A DNA stretch of 58,609 nt. It comes from Bacteroidota bacterium (GTDB lineage Bacteria; Bacteroidota; Rhodothermia; Rhodothermales; Rubricoccaceae). The position numbers and the translations under genes are program-made. The notes under the pieces were generated by a model. The model was not told the DNA's origin. It searched no databases and worked only from the letters and a program-made list of their open reading frames with translations. How positions within the stretch are numbered: position 1 is the first letter of the stretch; each line of letters begins with the position of its first letter. This document shows, in pieces, positions 16,741 through 23,906 of the stretch. The stretch spans positions 10,730-69,338 of the forward strand of contig DUBD01000169.1 in assembly GCA_012960515.1 (NCBI GenBank). Direction: 5' to 3'.

Positions 16741-17940
16741 ATGTCCTTCCGCGTCAACACCAACGTCCAGGCGATGCGCTCGTTCGCGGCGCTGAACTCG
16801 ACCAACGAGGAGATCGGCGTCCGCCAGATGCGCCTCGCCACCGGCAGCCGCCTCAACCGTGCCGAGGATGACACGGCCGGCTACACCATCTCCAAGAAGC
16901 TCCAGGCCAAGACCCGCGGCCAGGCGCAGGCGCTCTCCAACATCGGCGACGCCAAGAACATGCTGACCGTCGCCGAGGGCAGCCTCTCCTCCGTCCAGGA
17001 CATCCTGATGACGATGAAGGAGAAGGCCGTGCAGGCCGCCAACGACACGATGGGCAGCGACGAGCGCGACGCCATCTCGACGCAGCTCACCGCCCTCCGC
17101 GATGAGATCGAGGACGTCCTCGGCAACACGGAGTTCAACGGCACGAAGCTCTTCGACGGTGACGGCGGCGCGTCCCGCAGCTTCTCCTTCCAGGTCGGCG
17201 ACACGCAGAACGACAGCTTCGGCGTCAGCGTGGACAAGCTCGACGCCACCGAGCTCGGCATCGGCGGCGGGGCCGCGGCCGCGCAGCTGGACTACGGCCA
17301 GAACTGGGGCAACGGCTCCAACTTCGCCGTCGTGGACTCCGCCATGGGGACCTACGCCGGTGGCCCGGACTCCTTCTCCTTCGAGGTCGTGAGCAAGGAC
17401 AACACCGGTGGCTCCGAGTCCGTCACCTTCCGCGTGACCGATCGCGCTGGCAACTCCCAGGACTACGTCTACGACGCCACGAGCGGCGGCGCGGCGGGCC
17501 TGGACACCAGCGGCGCGGGCCTCATCGAGGGCCTCCAGGTCAACTTCGGCGACGCCAGCGGCACCGCCGTCAACGCCTCCGCCGAGTCCACCGGCTTCTT
17601 CGAGGTCGGCGACACGTTCAGCATCGACGTGACCTCCGGCTCGATCGACGTCAGCGACGCCGCTGCGGCCCGTGGCACGATCGGCTCCATCGACAGCGCG
17701 ATCTCGAAGGTCAGCGAGCAGATGTCCACCATCGGCGACTCGCAGTCCCGCCTCACCTTCAAGGCGGACAACCTCGAGACCTCGAAGACGAACTACGAGG
17801 CCGCTCGCAGCCGGATCGAGGACGCGGACTTCGCGCAGGAGCAGATGAACATCGTCAAGCTCCAGATCCTGCAGCAGACGGGCTCCGCTTCCTTCGCGCA
17901 GGCCAACGCCGCGCCCCAGTCCGTCCTCTCGCTCTTCTAG
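16741..17940 (+). CDS. fliC: Flagellin (filament subunit)
   Basis: A 399-residue flagellin. The conserved N-terminal D0/D1 region has FRVNTNVQAMRSFAALNSTN, RLATGSRLNRAEDDTAGYTI, LSNIGDAKNMLTVAEGSLSS and a segment with NTEFNGTKLFDGDGG. The variable D2/D3 part (about residues 155-300) is Gly/Ser/Asp-rich. The C-terminal D1/D0 has SRLTFKADNLETSKTNYEAA, RSRIEDADFAQEQMNIVKLQ and ILQQTGSASFAQANAAPQSV. The exporter and TLR5-type contact surfaces look complete. It is a single copy in this window, sits alone between a long leader and a strong terminator, and uses more AAG and AAC codons than its neighbours, fitting high expression. Confidence 0.98.
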   Translation: MSFRVNTNVQAMRSFAALNSTNEEIGVRQMRLATGSRLNRAEDDTAGYTISKKLQAKTRGQAQALSNIGDAKNMLTVAEGSLSSVQDILMTMKEKAVQAANDTMGSDERDAISTQLTALRDEIEDVLGNTEFNGTKLFDGDGGASRSFSFQVGDTQNDSFGVSVDKLDATELGIGGGAAAAQLDYGQNWGNGSNFAVVDSAMGTYAGGPDSFSFEVVSKDNTGGSESVTFRVTDRAGNSQDYVYDATSGGAAGLDTSGAGLIEGLQVNFGDASGTAVNASAESTGFFEVGDTFSIDVTSGSIDVSDAAAARGTIGSIDSAISKVSEQMSTIGDSQSRLTFKADNLETSKTNYEAARSRIEDADFAQEQMNIVKLQILQQTGSASFAQANAAPQSVLSLF

Positions 17941-18004
17941 AGCGAGCGCCGAGCCGGGCCTTCCTGAGGACCCTGTTCTGGCGGCCGACGCAGGCCCGCG
18001 CTCC

Positions 18005-18042
18005 GCGGCCCGCCGTCCCCACCGGCGGCGGGCCGCTTTTTT
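18005..18042 (+). terminator. Intrinsic terminator of fliC
   Basis: An 11-bp perfect stem (18005-18015 against 18026-18036) followed by six T residues at 18037-18042. It is the clearest intrinsic terminator on the plus strand of the window and separates flagellin from fliS. Confidence 0.92.
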
Positions 18043-18054
18043 CTGGCCGCCCCC

Positions 18055-18081
18055 TAAACGCTTCTTCCCACCGCTCGATCC
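18055..18081 (+). promoter_or_regulatory. Sigma-28 (FliA) promoter of fliS-fliD
   Basis: TAAA (18055-18058), 15 nt, CTCGATCC (18074-18081). The enteric consensus is TAAA-N15-GCCGATAA, and the CGAT core sits at the exact spacing. The element before flgM has the same -35, spacing and full -10 octamer. fliA is encoded at 44603. Confidence 0.72.
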
Positions 18082-18102
18082 TCCGAGTACGCTCCGCCTC
18101 CC

Positions 18103-18420
18103 ATGACCTCCGCTTCGCGCCAGTACCACGCCCAGGCCGTCCTCGCTGCTTCCCCCGTGGAGCTCATCGACAAGCTGTACGGCCTCGGCATCGCGGCCGC
18201 CCACCGGGGCGACGCGCCGCACGTCCGCCGCGTACTGACCGAGCTCGTGACCGCGCTCGACGAAGAGCGGGGCGGCGAGCTGGCGACGCGCCTCCGCGAC
18301 CTCTACGAGTACGCACTGCGCGAGTCCGCCACGGGCAACCTGGAGCCCACCATCTCCGTCCTGACCGGCCTGCGCGAGACGTGGCGCGAGGCCTTCCTCA
18401 CCCCCGCCGCCGCGGCGTGA
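18103..18420 (+). CDS. fliS: Flagellin chaperone FliS
   Basis: A 105-residue helical chaperone that binds the flagellin C-terminus and prevents early polymerisation. Family features are YHAQAVLAASPVELIDKLYG near the N-terminus (usually ..A.p.eLi.mLydg) and the helix LRDLYEYALRESATGNLEPT, matching the LYxYxxxxLxxAN motif. It is slightly shorter than the usual 120-130 residues. It lies just after fliC and 4 nt before fliD, behind a sigma-28 box, so it should be made with the late filament genes. Confidence 0.88.
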   Translation: MTSASRQYHAQAVLAASPVELIDKLYGLGIAAAHRGDAPHVRRVLTELVTALDEERGGELATRLRDLYEYALRESATGNLEPTISVLTGLRETWREAFLTPAAAA

Positions 18421-18424
18421 GCCC

Positions 18425-19885
18425 ATGACCGCCAACCTCTCGTCGCTGTACAACGCGAGCTCGCTCTACGAGCAGCTCATCAACCAGGTGATGCAGATCG
18501 AGTCGCAGCCGCGGCTCAAGCTCAGCGCCGCCAAGAGCGACGAGACCATCTACAAGGCGGTCCTCAGCGACTTCGACAGCCGCGTGTCTGCGCTCCACTC
18601 CCGGCTGGAAGGCATGGCGGACCCCTTCCGCTCGCCGTTCGCCGCGATGACAGCCACGGCCGGGGACGGCTTCTCCGCCGAGGCCTCGGACGAGGCGGCC
18701 GCCGGAGAGCACCGCGTGCGCGTGCTCCGCCTCGCGGCAGCGGACACCCGCCTCTCGCGGCAGTACGCCTCGGCGGCCACGGACCTCTCGTCCAGCCTGG
18801 GCGCCAGCGCGCGGACGCTGACCGTCGGCATCGCGCAGCCGGACGGCTCCGTGGTGGACCTGGACGTGTCCTACGCCCCGCCCGAGGGCGCCACGAACGC
18901 CGACGTGCTCGCCGGCATCTCCGCCGCCATCAACAGCGCCGTGGAAGCGGCCGAGGACGACGGCACGCTGGAAGAGGGCACCGGCGCCCGCTCGACGCTT
19001 ATCCGCGAGTCCGGCACCCACGCCCGCCTCTCGCTCCGCAGCGACGCGACGGGCTACGGCAACAAGCTCGCGATCTCCGGAGACCCCGACCTGCTGGCGG
19101 CGCTCGAGATCGGCAACGAATCGGTGCGCGCTGGGACGGGCGGCGGCGCCGTCTACGATGTGGGCACGGATGCCGCGTCCTCCGCGCTCAGTGCGTCGTT
19201 CGAGTTGGACGGCCTCACGATCTACCGCGATTCGAACACCGTCAGCGACGCCCTGGACGGCGTCACCTTCACGCTGAAGGCGCCGGGAGAGGAGAGCCGC
19301 CTCACGGTCGCGCCCGACGCCAGCTCGATGCGCAAGGAGATCGACGCGTTCGTGAAGGACTACAACTCGCTCATCACCTTCCTCAACCAGAAGTCGGCCG
19401 TGGACCCGGACTCGGGCAACCGCGGGGCGTTCGCGGGCGATGCCGGCGTCAACGCCCTCCGCTTTGGTCTCCGGACCGACGCCACCGGCACGATGGAAGG
19501 CGCACTCAGCGGCCTCGCGGCACTCGGCATCGAGACCAAGCGCGACGGCACGCTCACGATCGCCGACGAGAGCGCGCTCACGGACGCGCTGGCCTCGTCT
19601 CCCGCTGCCGTCGCCGCCGTCTTCGATGGAGAAGACGGGATCGTCTCCCGGATGTCCACGCGGCTCGATAGCCTCCTCGGCTCGGACGGTGTGATCGCCT
19701 CGCGCCAGAAGGCGACCGAGCAACGGATCGACCGGATCGGCGACCAGATCGAGCGCTGGGACTCCCGGCTGGCCGCGCGTGAGTCCTCGCTCCGGGACCA
19801 GTTCAACATGCTGCAGGAGGTGCTGGCCCAGGTCGAGAGCCAGCAGAGCTCCCTCGCCTACTACTCGACGGGCGGCTACTACTAG
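18425..19885 (+). CDS. fliD: Flagellar filament cap protein FliD (HAP2)
   Basis: A 486-residue cap protein. The N-terminal FliD domain has LINQVMQIESQPRLKLSAAK, FDSRVSALHSRLEGMADPF and HRVRVLRLAAADTRLSRQYA. The central region carries DLDVSYAPPEGATNADVLAG and LDGVTFTLKAPGEESRLTVA. The C-terminal part has DAFVKDYNSLITFLNQKSAV and the coiled tail RIGDQIERWDSRLAARESSL with QFNMLQEVLAQVESQQSSL. Length and order are normal for FliD. Its TAG stop is the first triplet of a 164-bp palindromic element. Confidence 0.95.
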   Translation: MTANLSSLYNASSLYEQLINQVMQIESQPRLKLSAAKSDETIYKAVLSDFDSRVSALHSRLEGMADPFRSPFAAMTATAGDGFSAEASDEAAAGEHRVRVLRLAAADTRLSRQYASAATDLSSSLGASARTLTVGIAQPDGSVVDLDVSYAPPEGATNADVLAGISAAINSAVEAAEDDGTLEEGTGARSTLIRESGTHARLSLRSDATGYGNKLAISGDPDLLAALEIGNESVRAGTGGGAVYDVGTDAASSALSASFELDGLTIYRDSNTVSDALDGVTFTLKAPGEESRLTVAPDASSMRKEIDAFVKDYNSLITFLNQKSAVDPDSGNRGAFAGDAGVNALRFGLRTDATGTMEGALSGLAALGIETKRDGTLTIADESALTDALASSPAAVAAVFDGEDGIVSRMSTRLDSLLGSDGVIASRQKATEQRIDRIGDQIERWDSRLAARESSLRDQFNMLQEVLAQVESQQSSLAYYSTGGYY

Positions 19886-20046
19886 GCTCTGACTGGCGAA
19901 TCCAGATCGGCCTACACGCGGCCCCGGAGCCGTCCCGCCGCGTCGCGCTCCATCGCCGTAGCTCGCGCTACGTCTGCTTCACGCTCCTCGCGGGCCGCCC
20001 CCGGTCCTCGCGTTCGGCCTCGCTCCGAATCACCAGACAGAGCCTA
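19883..20046. repeat. 164-bp imperfect palindrome between fliD and the fliT-like gene
   Basis: The two ends are imperfect inverted repeats (19883-19901 against 20028-20046, 16 of 19 matching). Similarity between the arms continues inward, including GGCC, ACGCG, CCGG and CCCG blocks. The exact centre (19964/19965) is a perfect GTAGC-TCGC-GCTAC hairpin at 19958-19971. The symmetry about one point over the whole length argues for a single folded element: a MITE-like or REP-like insertion, or a large RNA hairpin. No open frame lies inside it. Confidence 0.75.
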
Positions 20047-20056
20047 GACTTCCACG

Positions 20057-20416
20057 ATGCCGACTCCGACCGACACCCTCCGCGCGATCCTCGCCTCCGG
20101 CCACGCAGCCGAAGAGGCCCTCGCCTCGGCGGATCTCCCCGGCGCGCTGGCGGCTCTTTCGGAGCGGCGTCAGCACCTCGACGCGCTCACGTCGGCAGCC
20201 CCCGCCACGGGGCACGAGGCCGCCGGCCTCCTCGCCGAGGTCCACCGTCAGAGCGACCGCCTCCGGACGGGCGCCGCCGAACGCCTCCGCTCCACCGAGG
20301 ACGCCCTCCGCCAGGCGGGCGCCGTCAGCCGCGCACACGGCCGGTACCAGACGGGCCCCGCCAGCGCACACGTGCTCGATACCGCCCCGCGCGGAGGAAT
20401 CTCGGGAGCTCGCTAA
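20057..20416 (+). CDS. fliT: FliT-like small flagellar protein
   Basis: A 119-residue, mostly helical protein after fliD, where the FliD chaperone FliT normally lies. The pattern ALASADLPGALAALSERRQH followed by LDAL resembles the FliT helix in which an R..LL..L motif sits between two helices. The rest is Ala/Arg-rich coiled-coil-like sequence and a Gly-rich tail. Sequence support is modest, so position carries most weight. Its stop codon TAA (20414-20416) is part of the -35 box of the flgM promoter. Confidence 0.55.
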   Translation: MPTPTDTLRAILASGHAAEEALASADLPGALAALSERRQHLDALTSAAPATGHEAAGLLAEVHRQSDRLRTGAAERLRSTEDALRQAGAVSRAHGRYQTGPASAHVLDTAPRGGISGAR

Positions 20417-20440
20417 ACGGACGGCGCTGCCGCTCGATCC
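20414..20440 (+). promoter_or_regulatory. Sigma-28 (FliA) promoter of flgM
   Basis: TAAA (20414-20417), 15 nt, CTCGATCC (20433-20440). It is the same -35, spacing and -10 as before fliS; both also share CG after TAAA and CCG just before the -10. The gene behind it encodes FlgM, a known sigma-28-dependent gene in other bacteria. Confidence 0.75.
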
Positions 20441-20467
20441 TAGGGGTACAGCGCTGTCTCCACCGCC

Positions 20468-20818
20468 ATGAACATCCGCCCGACCTCCCCCTACGCCACG
20501 CCTGCCGCTGAGGTCGGCGGTGTGCGCGCCGAGGCGAACGCGACGTCCGGCCGGACGTCTTCCTCTCCCGCGCCGCCCGCTGGCGCCGATTCCGAGGACC
20601 GCGTGGAACTGTCTGCACAGGGCCGTGAGGCCGCCCAAGCGAGCGCCCTCGCTCGCGCATCCGACCCCGACCTGGAGGCAGCCCGCGTGGGACTCCGCGC
20701 CCAGCCCGAGATCAGTCCGGCCCGCGTGCAAGAGCTCCGGGAGGCCATCGCGGACGGCGCGTACGATACGCCTGAGGCGATCGACGCGATTGCAGGCGCG
20801 CTGACCCGGCGGCTCTAG
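20468..20818 (+). CDS. flgM: Anti-sigma-28 factor FlgM
   Basis: A 116-residue protein with the FlgM layout. A disordered, Ser/Pro/Ala-rich N-terminal half is followed by DRVELSAQGREAAQASAL and the C-terminal sigma-binding helices ARVQELREAIADGAYDTPEA then IDAIAGALTRRL, matching the family pattern (..v..Lr.aIa.GtY.vd...iA..ll). It should hold FliA inactive until it is exported through the finished hook. The N-terminus is the usual export region. Preceded by a sigma-28 box. Its stop overlaps the fleR stop on the other strand within a CTAG. Confidence 0.85.
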   Translation: MNIRPTSPYATPAAEVGGVRAEANATSGRTSSSPAPPAGADSEDRVELSAQGREAAQASALARASDPDLEAARVGLRAQPEISPARVQELREAIADGAYDTPEAIDAIAGALTRRL

Positions 20819-22227
20819 CCGGCCGCGCGCTCGTCGAGGAAGCCCTCCTCGCGGTAGCGCTTGAGCTTGTTGCGGATGGTCCGGTCGCTGATGCCGAGCC
20901 GGTCCGCCGCCTGGACCTGATTGCCGCCGCTCTCCTCCAGCGCCTGGAGAATCATCTCGCGCTCCATCTCGTCTAGCGTGACGACCGCGCGAGGCCGTGG
21001 CGCGAGGCCGCCCGGCGCCGCCGTCGCGTCCGCCAGCAGGGCGTGGTCCACGTCGCTCACGTCGATCTCCGTCCGCTCCGCGGAGAGCACCACGCCCCGG
21101 TGGATGAGGTTTTCCAACTGGCGGACGTTGCCCGGCCAGTCGGAGTCCTGGAGCCGCGCTTGCAGCGCGTCGGAGAGCGTCTTCGTGCCGAAGCCGTAGA
21201 GCTCGCAGTACTTCTCGACGAACCGTCGCGCGAGGAGGAGCACGTCGTCCCCGCGGTCGCGGAGCGGGGGGATGGTGACGGGGAACACCGCGAGGCGGTG
21301 GTAGAGGTCGTCCCGGAACTGTCCGGTTTCGATGGCCTCCGCCACGTTCCGGTTCGTCGTCGCCACCACGCGCACGTCCACGCGCTTGGGCTTCGGCGTG
21401 CCGACGGCCTGGACCTCGCCCTCCTGGAGCACGCGGAGGAGCTTGGCCTGCACGGCCGGCTCCACCTCGGTGACCTCGTCCAGCAGAAGGGTGCCGCCGT
21501 CGGCCTCCTCGAACACGCCCACGTGATGGTCGATCGCGCCGGTGAACGACCCTTTCCGGTGCCCGAACAGCGCGCTCTCCACGAGCTCGCGGGGGAGGTT
21601 CGCGCAGTTGATCGCGACGAACGGGCCGGAGCGGCCGCTCTGCTCGTGGAGGTAGCGGGAGAGGACCTCCTTGCCGGTCCCGCTCTCGCCGTGGATGAAC
21701 ACGGGCGCCTGGCTCCGCGCGACGGTCTCCGCCAGTTCGCGGAGCCGGACGATGCTCGGGTGCTCGCCCACGAAACGAGGCCCCTGCTTCTTCTTGGCCG
21801 CGCCCGAGGCTTTCGGTTTGGAGGCGGGCGCCGCCTCACGGCGCGCCTCGCGGCGCGCGTCGATCTGCTCGCGCACGCGGTCCGCCAGCGCGTCCACGGC
21901 GAACGGCTTGGGCAGGTAGTCCACGGCGCCGTTTCCCATCGCCATCACGGCGTGCTGGACGCTCGCGTGCCCCGTTAGCATAACGGCCGGCAGGTCCGGG
22001 TAGTTCTCGCGCACGTGCGCGAGAAGCTCGAACCCGTCCATGTTCGGCATCTGGTAGTCCGTGAGCAAAAGGTCGAACTCCTTCTCCCGCAGCCGCTCCA
22101 CGGCTTCGATGGCATCGCCAACGCTTTCGACCTCAAATCCGCGCCGCGTGAGGACTCGCGATACGACCGTACGAAGGGGGAGCTCGTCGTCCGCGAGGAG
22201 GACGCGAGGGGGGGCCTGCTCGGGCAT
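20815..22227 (-). CDS. fleR: Sigma-54-dependent flagellar response regulator (FleR/FlgR/FlbD type)
   Basis: A 470-residue NtrC-family activator. The receiver domain (about 8-120) has acidic residues Asp13/Asp14, phospho-acceptor Asp57 in LLLTDYQMPNMDG and a Lys in YLPKPFA. The AAA+ domain (about 150-385) has Walker A GESGTGKE and the sigma-54 contact loop GSFTGA, a common variant of GAFTGA. It also has GGTLLLDEVTEVEPAVQAKL and the arginine-finger region. The Fis-type helix-turn-helix is EREMILQALEESGGNQVQAA with RLGISDRTIRNKLKRY. The ATG at 22227 was chosen because the receiver fold begins just after it. No partner histidine kinase gene is in the window. It is divergent from flgB and probably activates the -24/-12 promoters listed here. 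Confidence 0.93.
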   Translation of the reverse strand: MPEQAPPRVLLADDELPLRTVVSRVLTRRGFEVESVGDAIEAVERLREKEFDLLLTDYQMPNMDGFELLAHVRENYPDLPAVMLTGHASVQHAVMAMGNGAVDYLPKPFAVDALADRVREQIDARREARREAAPASKPKASGAAKKKQGPRFVGEHPSIVRLRELAETVARSQAPVFIHGESGTGKEVLSRYLHEQSGRSGPFVAINCANLPRELVESALFGHRKGSFTGAIDHHVGVFEEADGGTLLLDEVTEVEPAVQAKLLRVLQEGEVQAVGTPKPKRVDVRVVATTNRNVAEAIETGQFRDDLYHRLAVFPVTIPPLRDRGDDVLLLARRFVEKYCELYGFGTKTLSDALQARLQDSDWPGNVRQLENLIHRGVVLSAERTEIDVSDVDHALLADATAAPGGLAPRPRAVVTLDEMEREMILQALEESGGNQVQAADRLGISDRTIRNKLKRYREEGFLDERAAG

Positions 22228-22443
22228 GTGGGAGGGAGTGAACAGGAAAACGGGAGGCCGGGGCGCAGCGCCGGGGATTCGCTGCGGCCGGGCGCCCAAA
22301 GTAGCACCGGACCTCGCCAGCGTTAGGGGAGGCCACGGAACGCACGGCGGGGGAGAGGCAAGGGATTCCGGCGCGGACGGTCGTTCCTTCCGTCTCGATC
22401 CGGGACGGGAGGCGTCAGGCTCCGTCCTACGCGCTGGCGGCGG

Positions 22444-22460
22444 TTGGCACGGGGTTGGGA
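22444..22460 (+). promoter_or_regulatory. Sigma-54-type promoter of the flgB operon
   Basis: TTGGCACG is a perfect -24 element; N4 and then TGGGA form a weaker -12. It ends 30 nt before the flgB start and aligns column by column with the flgF element (TGGCA-N-G-N4-T-N-GGAC). Confidence 0.62.
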
Positions 22461-22489
22461 CCAGCGGGCGCAACCACCGACCTCGCCCC

Positions 22490-22822
22490 GTGACGACCCC
22501 CTCTCTCCGGCTCCTTCAGAACGCGATGCAGGCCTACTCCGCGCGTCTGCAGGGCCTCGCGTCGAACGTCGCGAACCTGGATACGCCGGGGTACCGGCGC
22601 ATCTCGGTCTCGTTCGAGGACGAACTACAGGACGCGCGGCGGAGCGGGAACGCCGACCCCGGCACGCTCACCGCGGAGGTCTCCGTGGAGGACCGGCCCG
22701 CCCAGCTCGAAGACGAGCTGATGGAACTGGCCGATACGCAGATGCGCTCTCAATTGGCGTCTCGCGCGCTCCACGAGCACTTTTCCCGCGTCCGCACGGG
22801 CATCACCGGTCGCGCGCTCTAG
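22490..22822 (+). CDS. flgB: Flagellar proximal rod protein FlgB
   Basis: A 110-residue rod protein starting at GTG 22490. Key parts are LLQNAMQAYSARLQGLASNV then ANLDTPGYRRISVSFEDEL, the rod signature in which FlgB has N.AN.dTPgyk. The C-terminal helix is TQMRSQLASRALHEHFSRVR. It is shorter than the usual 130-140 residues, mainly in the middle. It opens the large rod/MS-ring/export/hook operon behind a sigma-54 element. Separated by 3 nt from flgC. Confidence 0.9.
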   Translation: MTTPSLRLLQNAMQAYSARLQGLASNVANLDTPGYRRISVSFEDELQDARRSGNADPGTLTAEVSVEDRPAQLEDELMELADTQMRSQLASRALHEHFSRVRTGITGRAL

Positions 22823-22825
22823 TCC

Positions 22826-23323
22826 ATGCTGTCTCCCACACGGACGCTCAGCCCCTTCCAGACCGCCGCGCGAGGGCTGGAGGCCCAGCGCATCGCGATG
22901 GGCGTGGCGACGGAGAACATCGCCAACGCCACCACCAGCCGGACGGAAGACGGGACGGCGTACCGCGCCAAGCGGGCCGTCCACGAGTCAGCGACGGGTC
23001 CGGGCTCGTTCCGCTCGCTCCTGCTCCAGCGGCGGCTCGATCTGGACGTGCCCAACGGGCGGCACCTCGCCGGCTCCCCGCTCCGCACCTCGTCCGGCCG
23101 CGCCGACCTCGGTCCCCGGACGGAGGTCGTGGAGTCCGAGGGCGAGCGGCTCGAGTACGACCCTGAGCACCCGCACGCAGACGAGAACGGGTATGTCCAC
23201 TACCCCGACATCAACGTCGTGGAGGAGATGGCGCGGATGATCTCCGCGAACCGGGTCTATGAGGCCAATCTCTCCACGGTCAAGGCGACGAAAGAAATGA
23301 TCAAGCGCTCGCTCGAAATCTGA
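22826..23323 (+). CDS. flgC: Flagellar proximal rod protein FlgC
   Basis: A 165-residue rod protein. The N-terminal half has FQTAARGLEAQRIAMGVATE then NIANATTSRTEDGTAYRAKR, a slightly degenerate version of the rod signature. The C-terminal half is highly conserved: YDPEHPHADENGYVHYPDIN followed by VVEEMARMISANRVYEANLS, and ATKEMIKRSLEI. Length and neighbours are normal for FlgC. The small unknown gene downstream begins 2 nt after its stop codon. Confidence 0.93.
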   Translation: MLSPTRTLSPFQTAARGLEAQRIAMGVATENIANATTSRTEDGTAYRAKRAVHESATGPGSFRSLLLQRRLDLDVPNGRHLAGSPLRTSSGRADLGPRTEVVESEGERLEYDPEHPHADENGYVHYPDINVVEEMARMISANRVYEANLSTVKATKEMIKRSLEI

Positions 23324-23325
23324 GT

Positions 23326-23541
23326 ATGACCATCCGCACGTCCCCCTACGTCCAGGCCCCCGTGGCCCCCCGCCGCGCCTCGCTGGCAGCGGCGCCCGCC
23401 CCAGCTCTCTCCGCCAACGAAGCCGACCGGATCACGGCGGCCTTCCCGGAGAAGCCCGCCGTCGTGCAGCGCCTCTACGGTGCCGACCGGAACGTCCGCC
23501 AGCCCGCGGCGCTCGGCACGCGGCTGGACCTCTCGGCTTAG
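23326..23541 (+). CDS. Small conserved-looking protein of unknown function between flgC and fliE
   Basis: A 71-residue protein that I cannot assign. An Ala/Pro-rich N-terminus precedes a more ordered C-terminal stretch: ALSANEADRITAAFPEKPAV, VQRLYG, and a final ALGTRLDLSA. The tight packing (2 nt after flgC, 13 nt before fliE) inside a long operon suggests that it is real and flagellar. It has no signal peptide and no membrane segment. It might be a small rod or export accessory, but that is inference only. Confidence 0.6.
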   Translation: MTIRTSPYVQAPVAPRRASLAAAPAPALSANEADRITAAFPEKPAVVQRLYGADRNVRQPAALGTRLDLSA

Positions 23542-23554
23542 CCTCGCGCGACCG

Positions 23555-23890
23555 ATGCTGACCTCCGTCACCGCGCTCGCGTCTCGCGCCGCCGCCGCTC
23601 AGGCCCCCGCCACCGGCCCCGTCCGCGTGGGCGTGGCAGGGGAGGGCCGCCGCGCAGGAGGCCCGGACGGCCCCGCCTTCTCGGACACGCTCCGCGACGC
23701 CGTGGACTCCGTGGATCAGGCGCAGAAGGCCGCCGATGGGCAGGTGGAGGCGTTCGTCGCGGGCGAGACGGACAACGTCCACGACGTGATGATCGCGCTC
23801 AACCAGGCCGAGCTCCACTTCCAACTCCTCACCGAAGTCCGCAACAAGCTCCTGGAAGGGTACCAGGAGATCATGCGGATGCAGGTCTGA
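23555..23890 (+). CDS. fliE: MS-ring/rod adaptor FliE
   Basis: A 111-residue export-gate/rod adaptor. The family C-terminal half is clear: FSDTLRDAVDSVDQAQKAAD, VEAFVAGETDNVHDVMIALN and QAELHFQLLTEVRNKLLEGY followed by QEIMRMQV. The N-terminal third is Ala/Gly-rich linker. The ATG at 23555 gives the normal FliE length. Sits between the unknown 71-residue gene and fliF (16-nt gap), the usual neighbour. Confidence 0.93.
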   Translation: MLTSVTALASRAAAAQAPATGPVRVGVAGEGRRAGGPDGPAFSDTLRDAVDSVDQAQKAADGQVEAFVAGETDNVHDVMIALNQAELHFQLLTEVRNKLLEGYQEIMRMQV

Positions 23891-23906
23891 TCCCCTCTGA
23901 CCTCCG

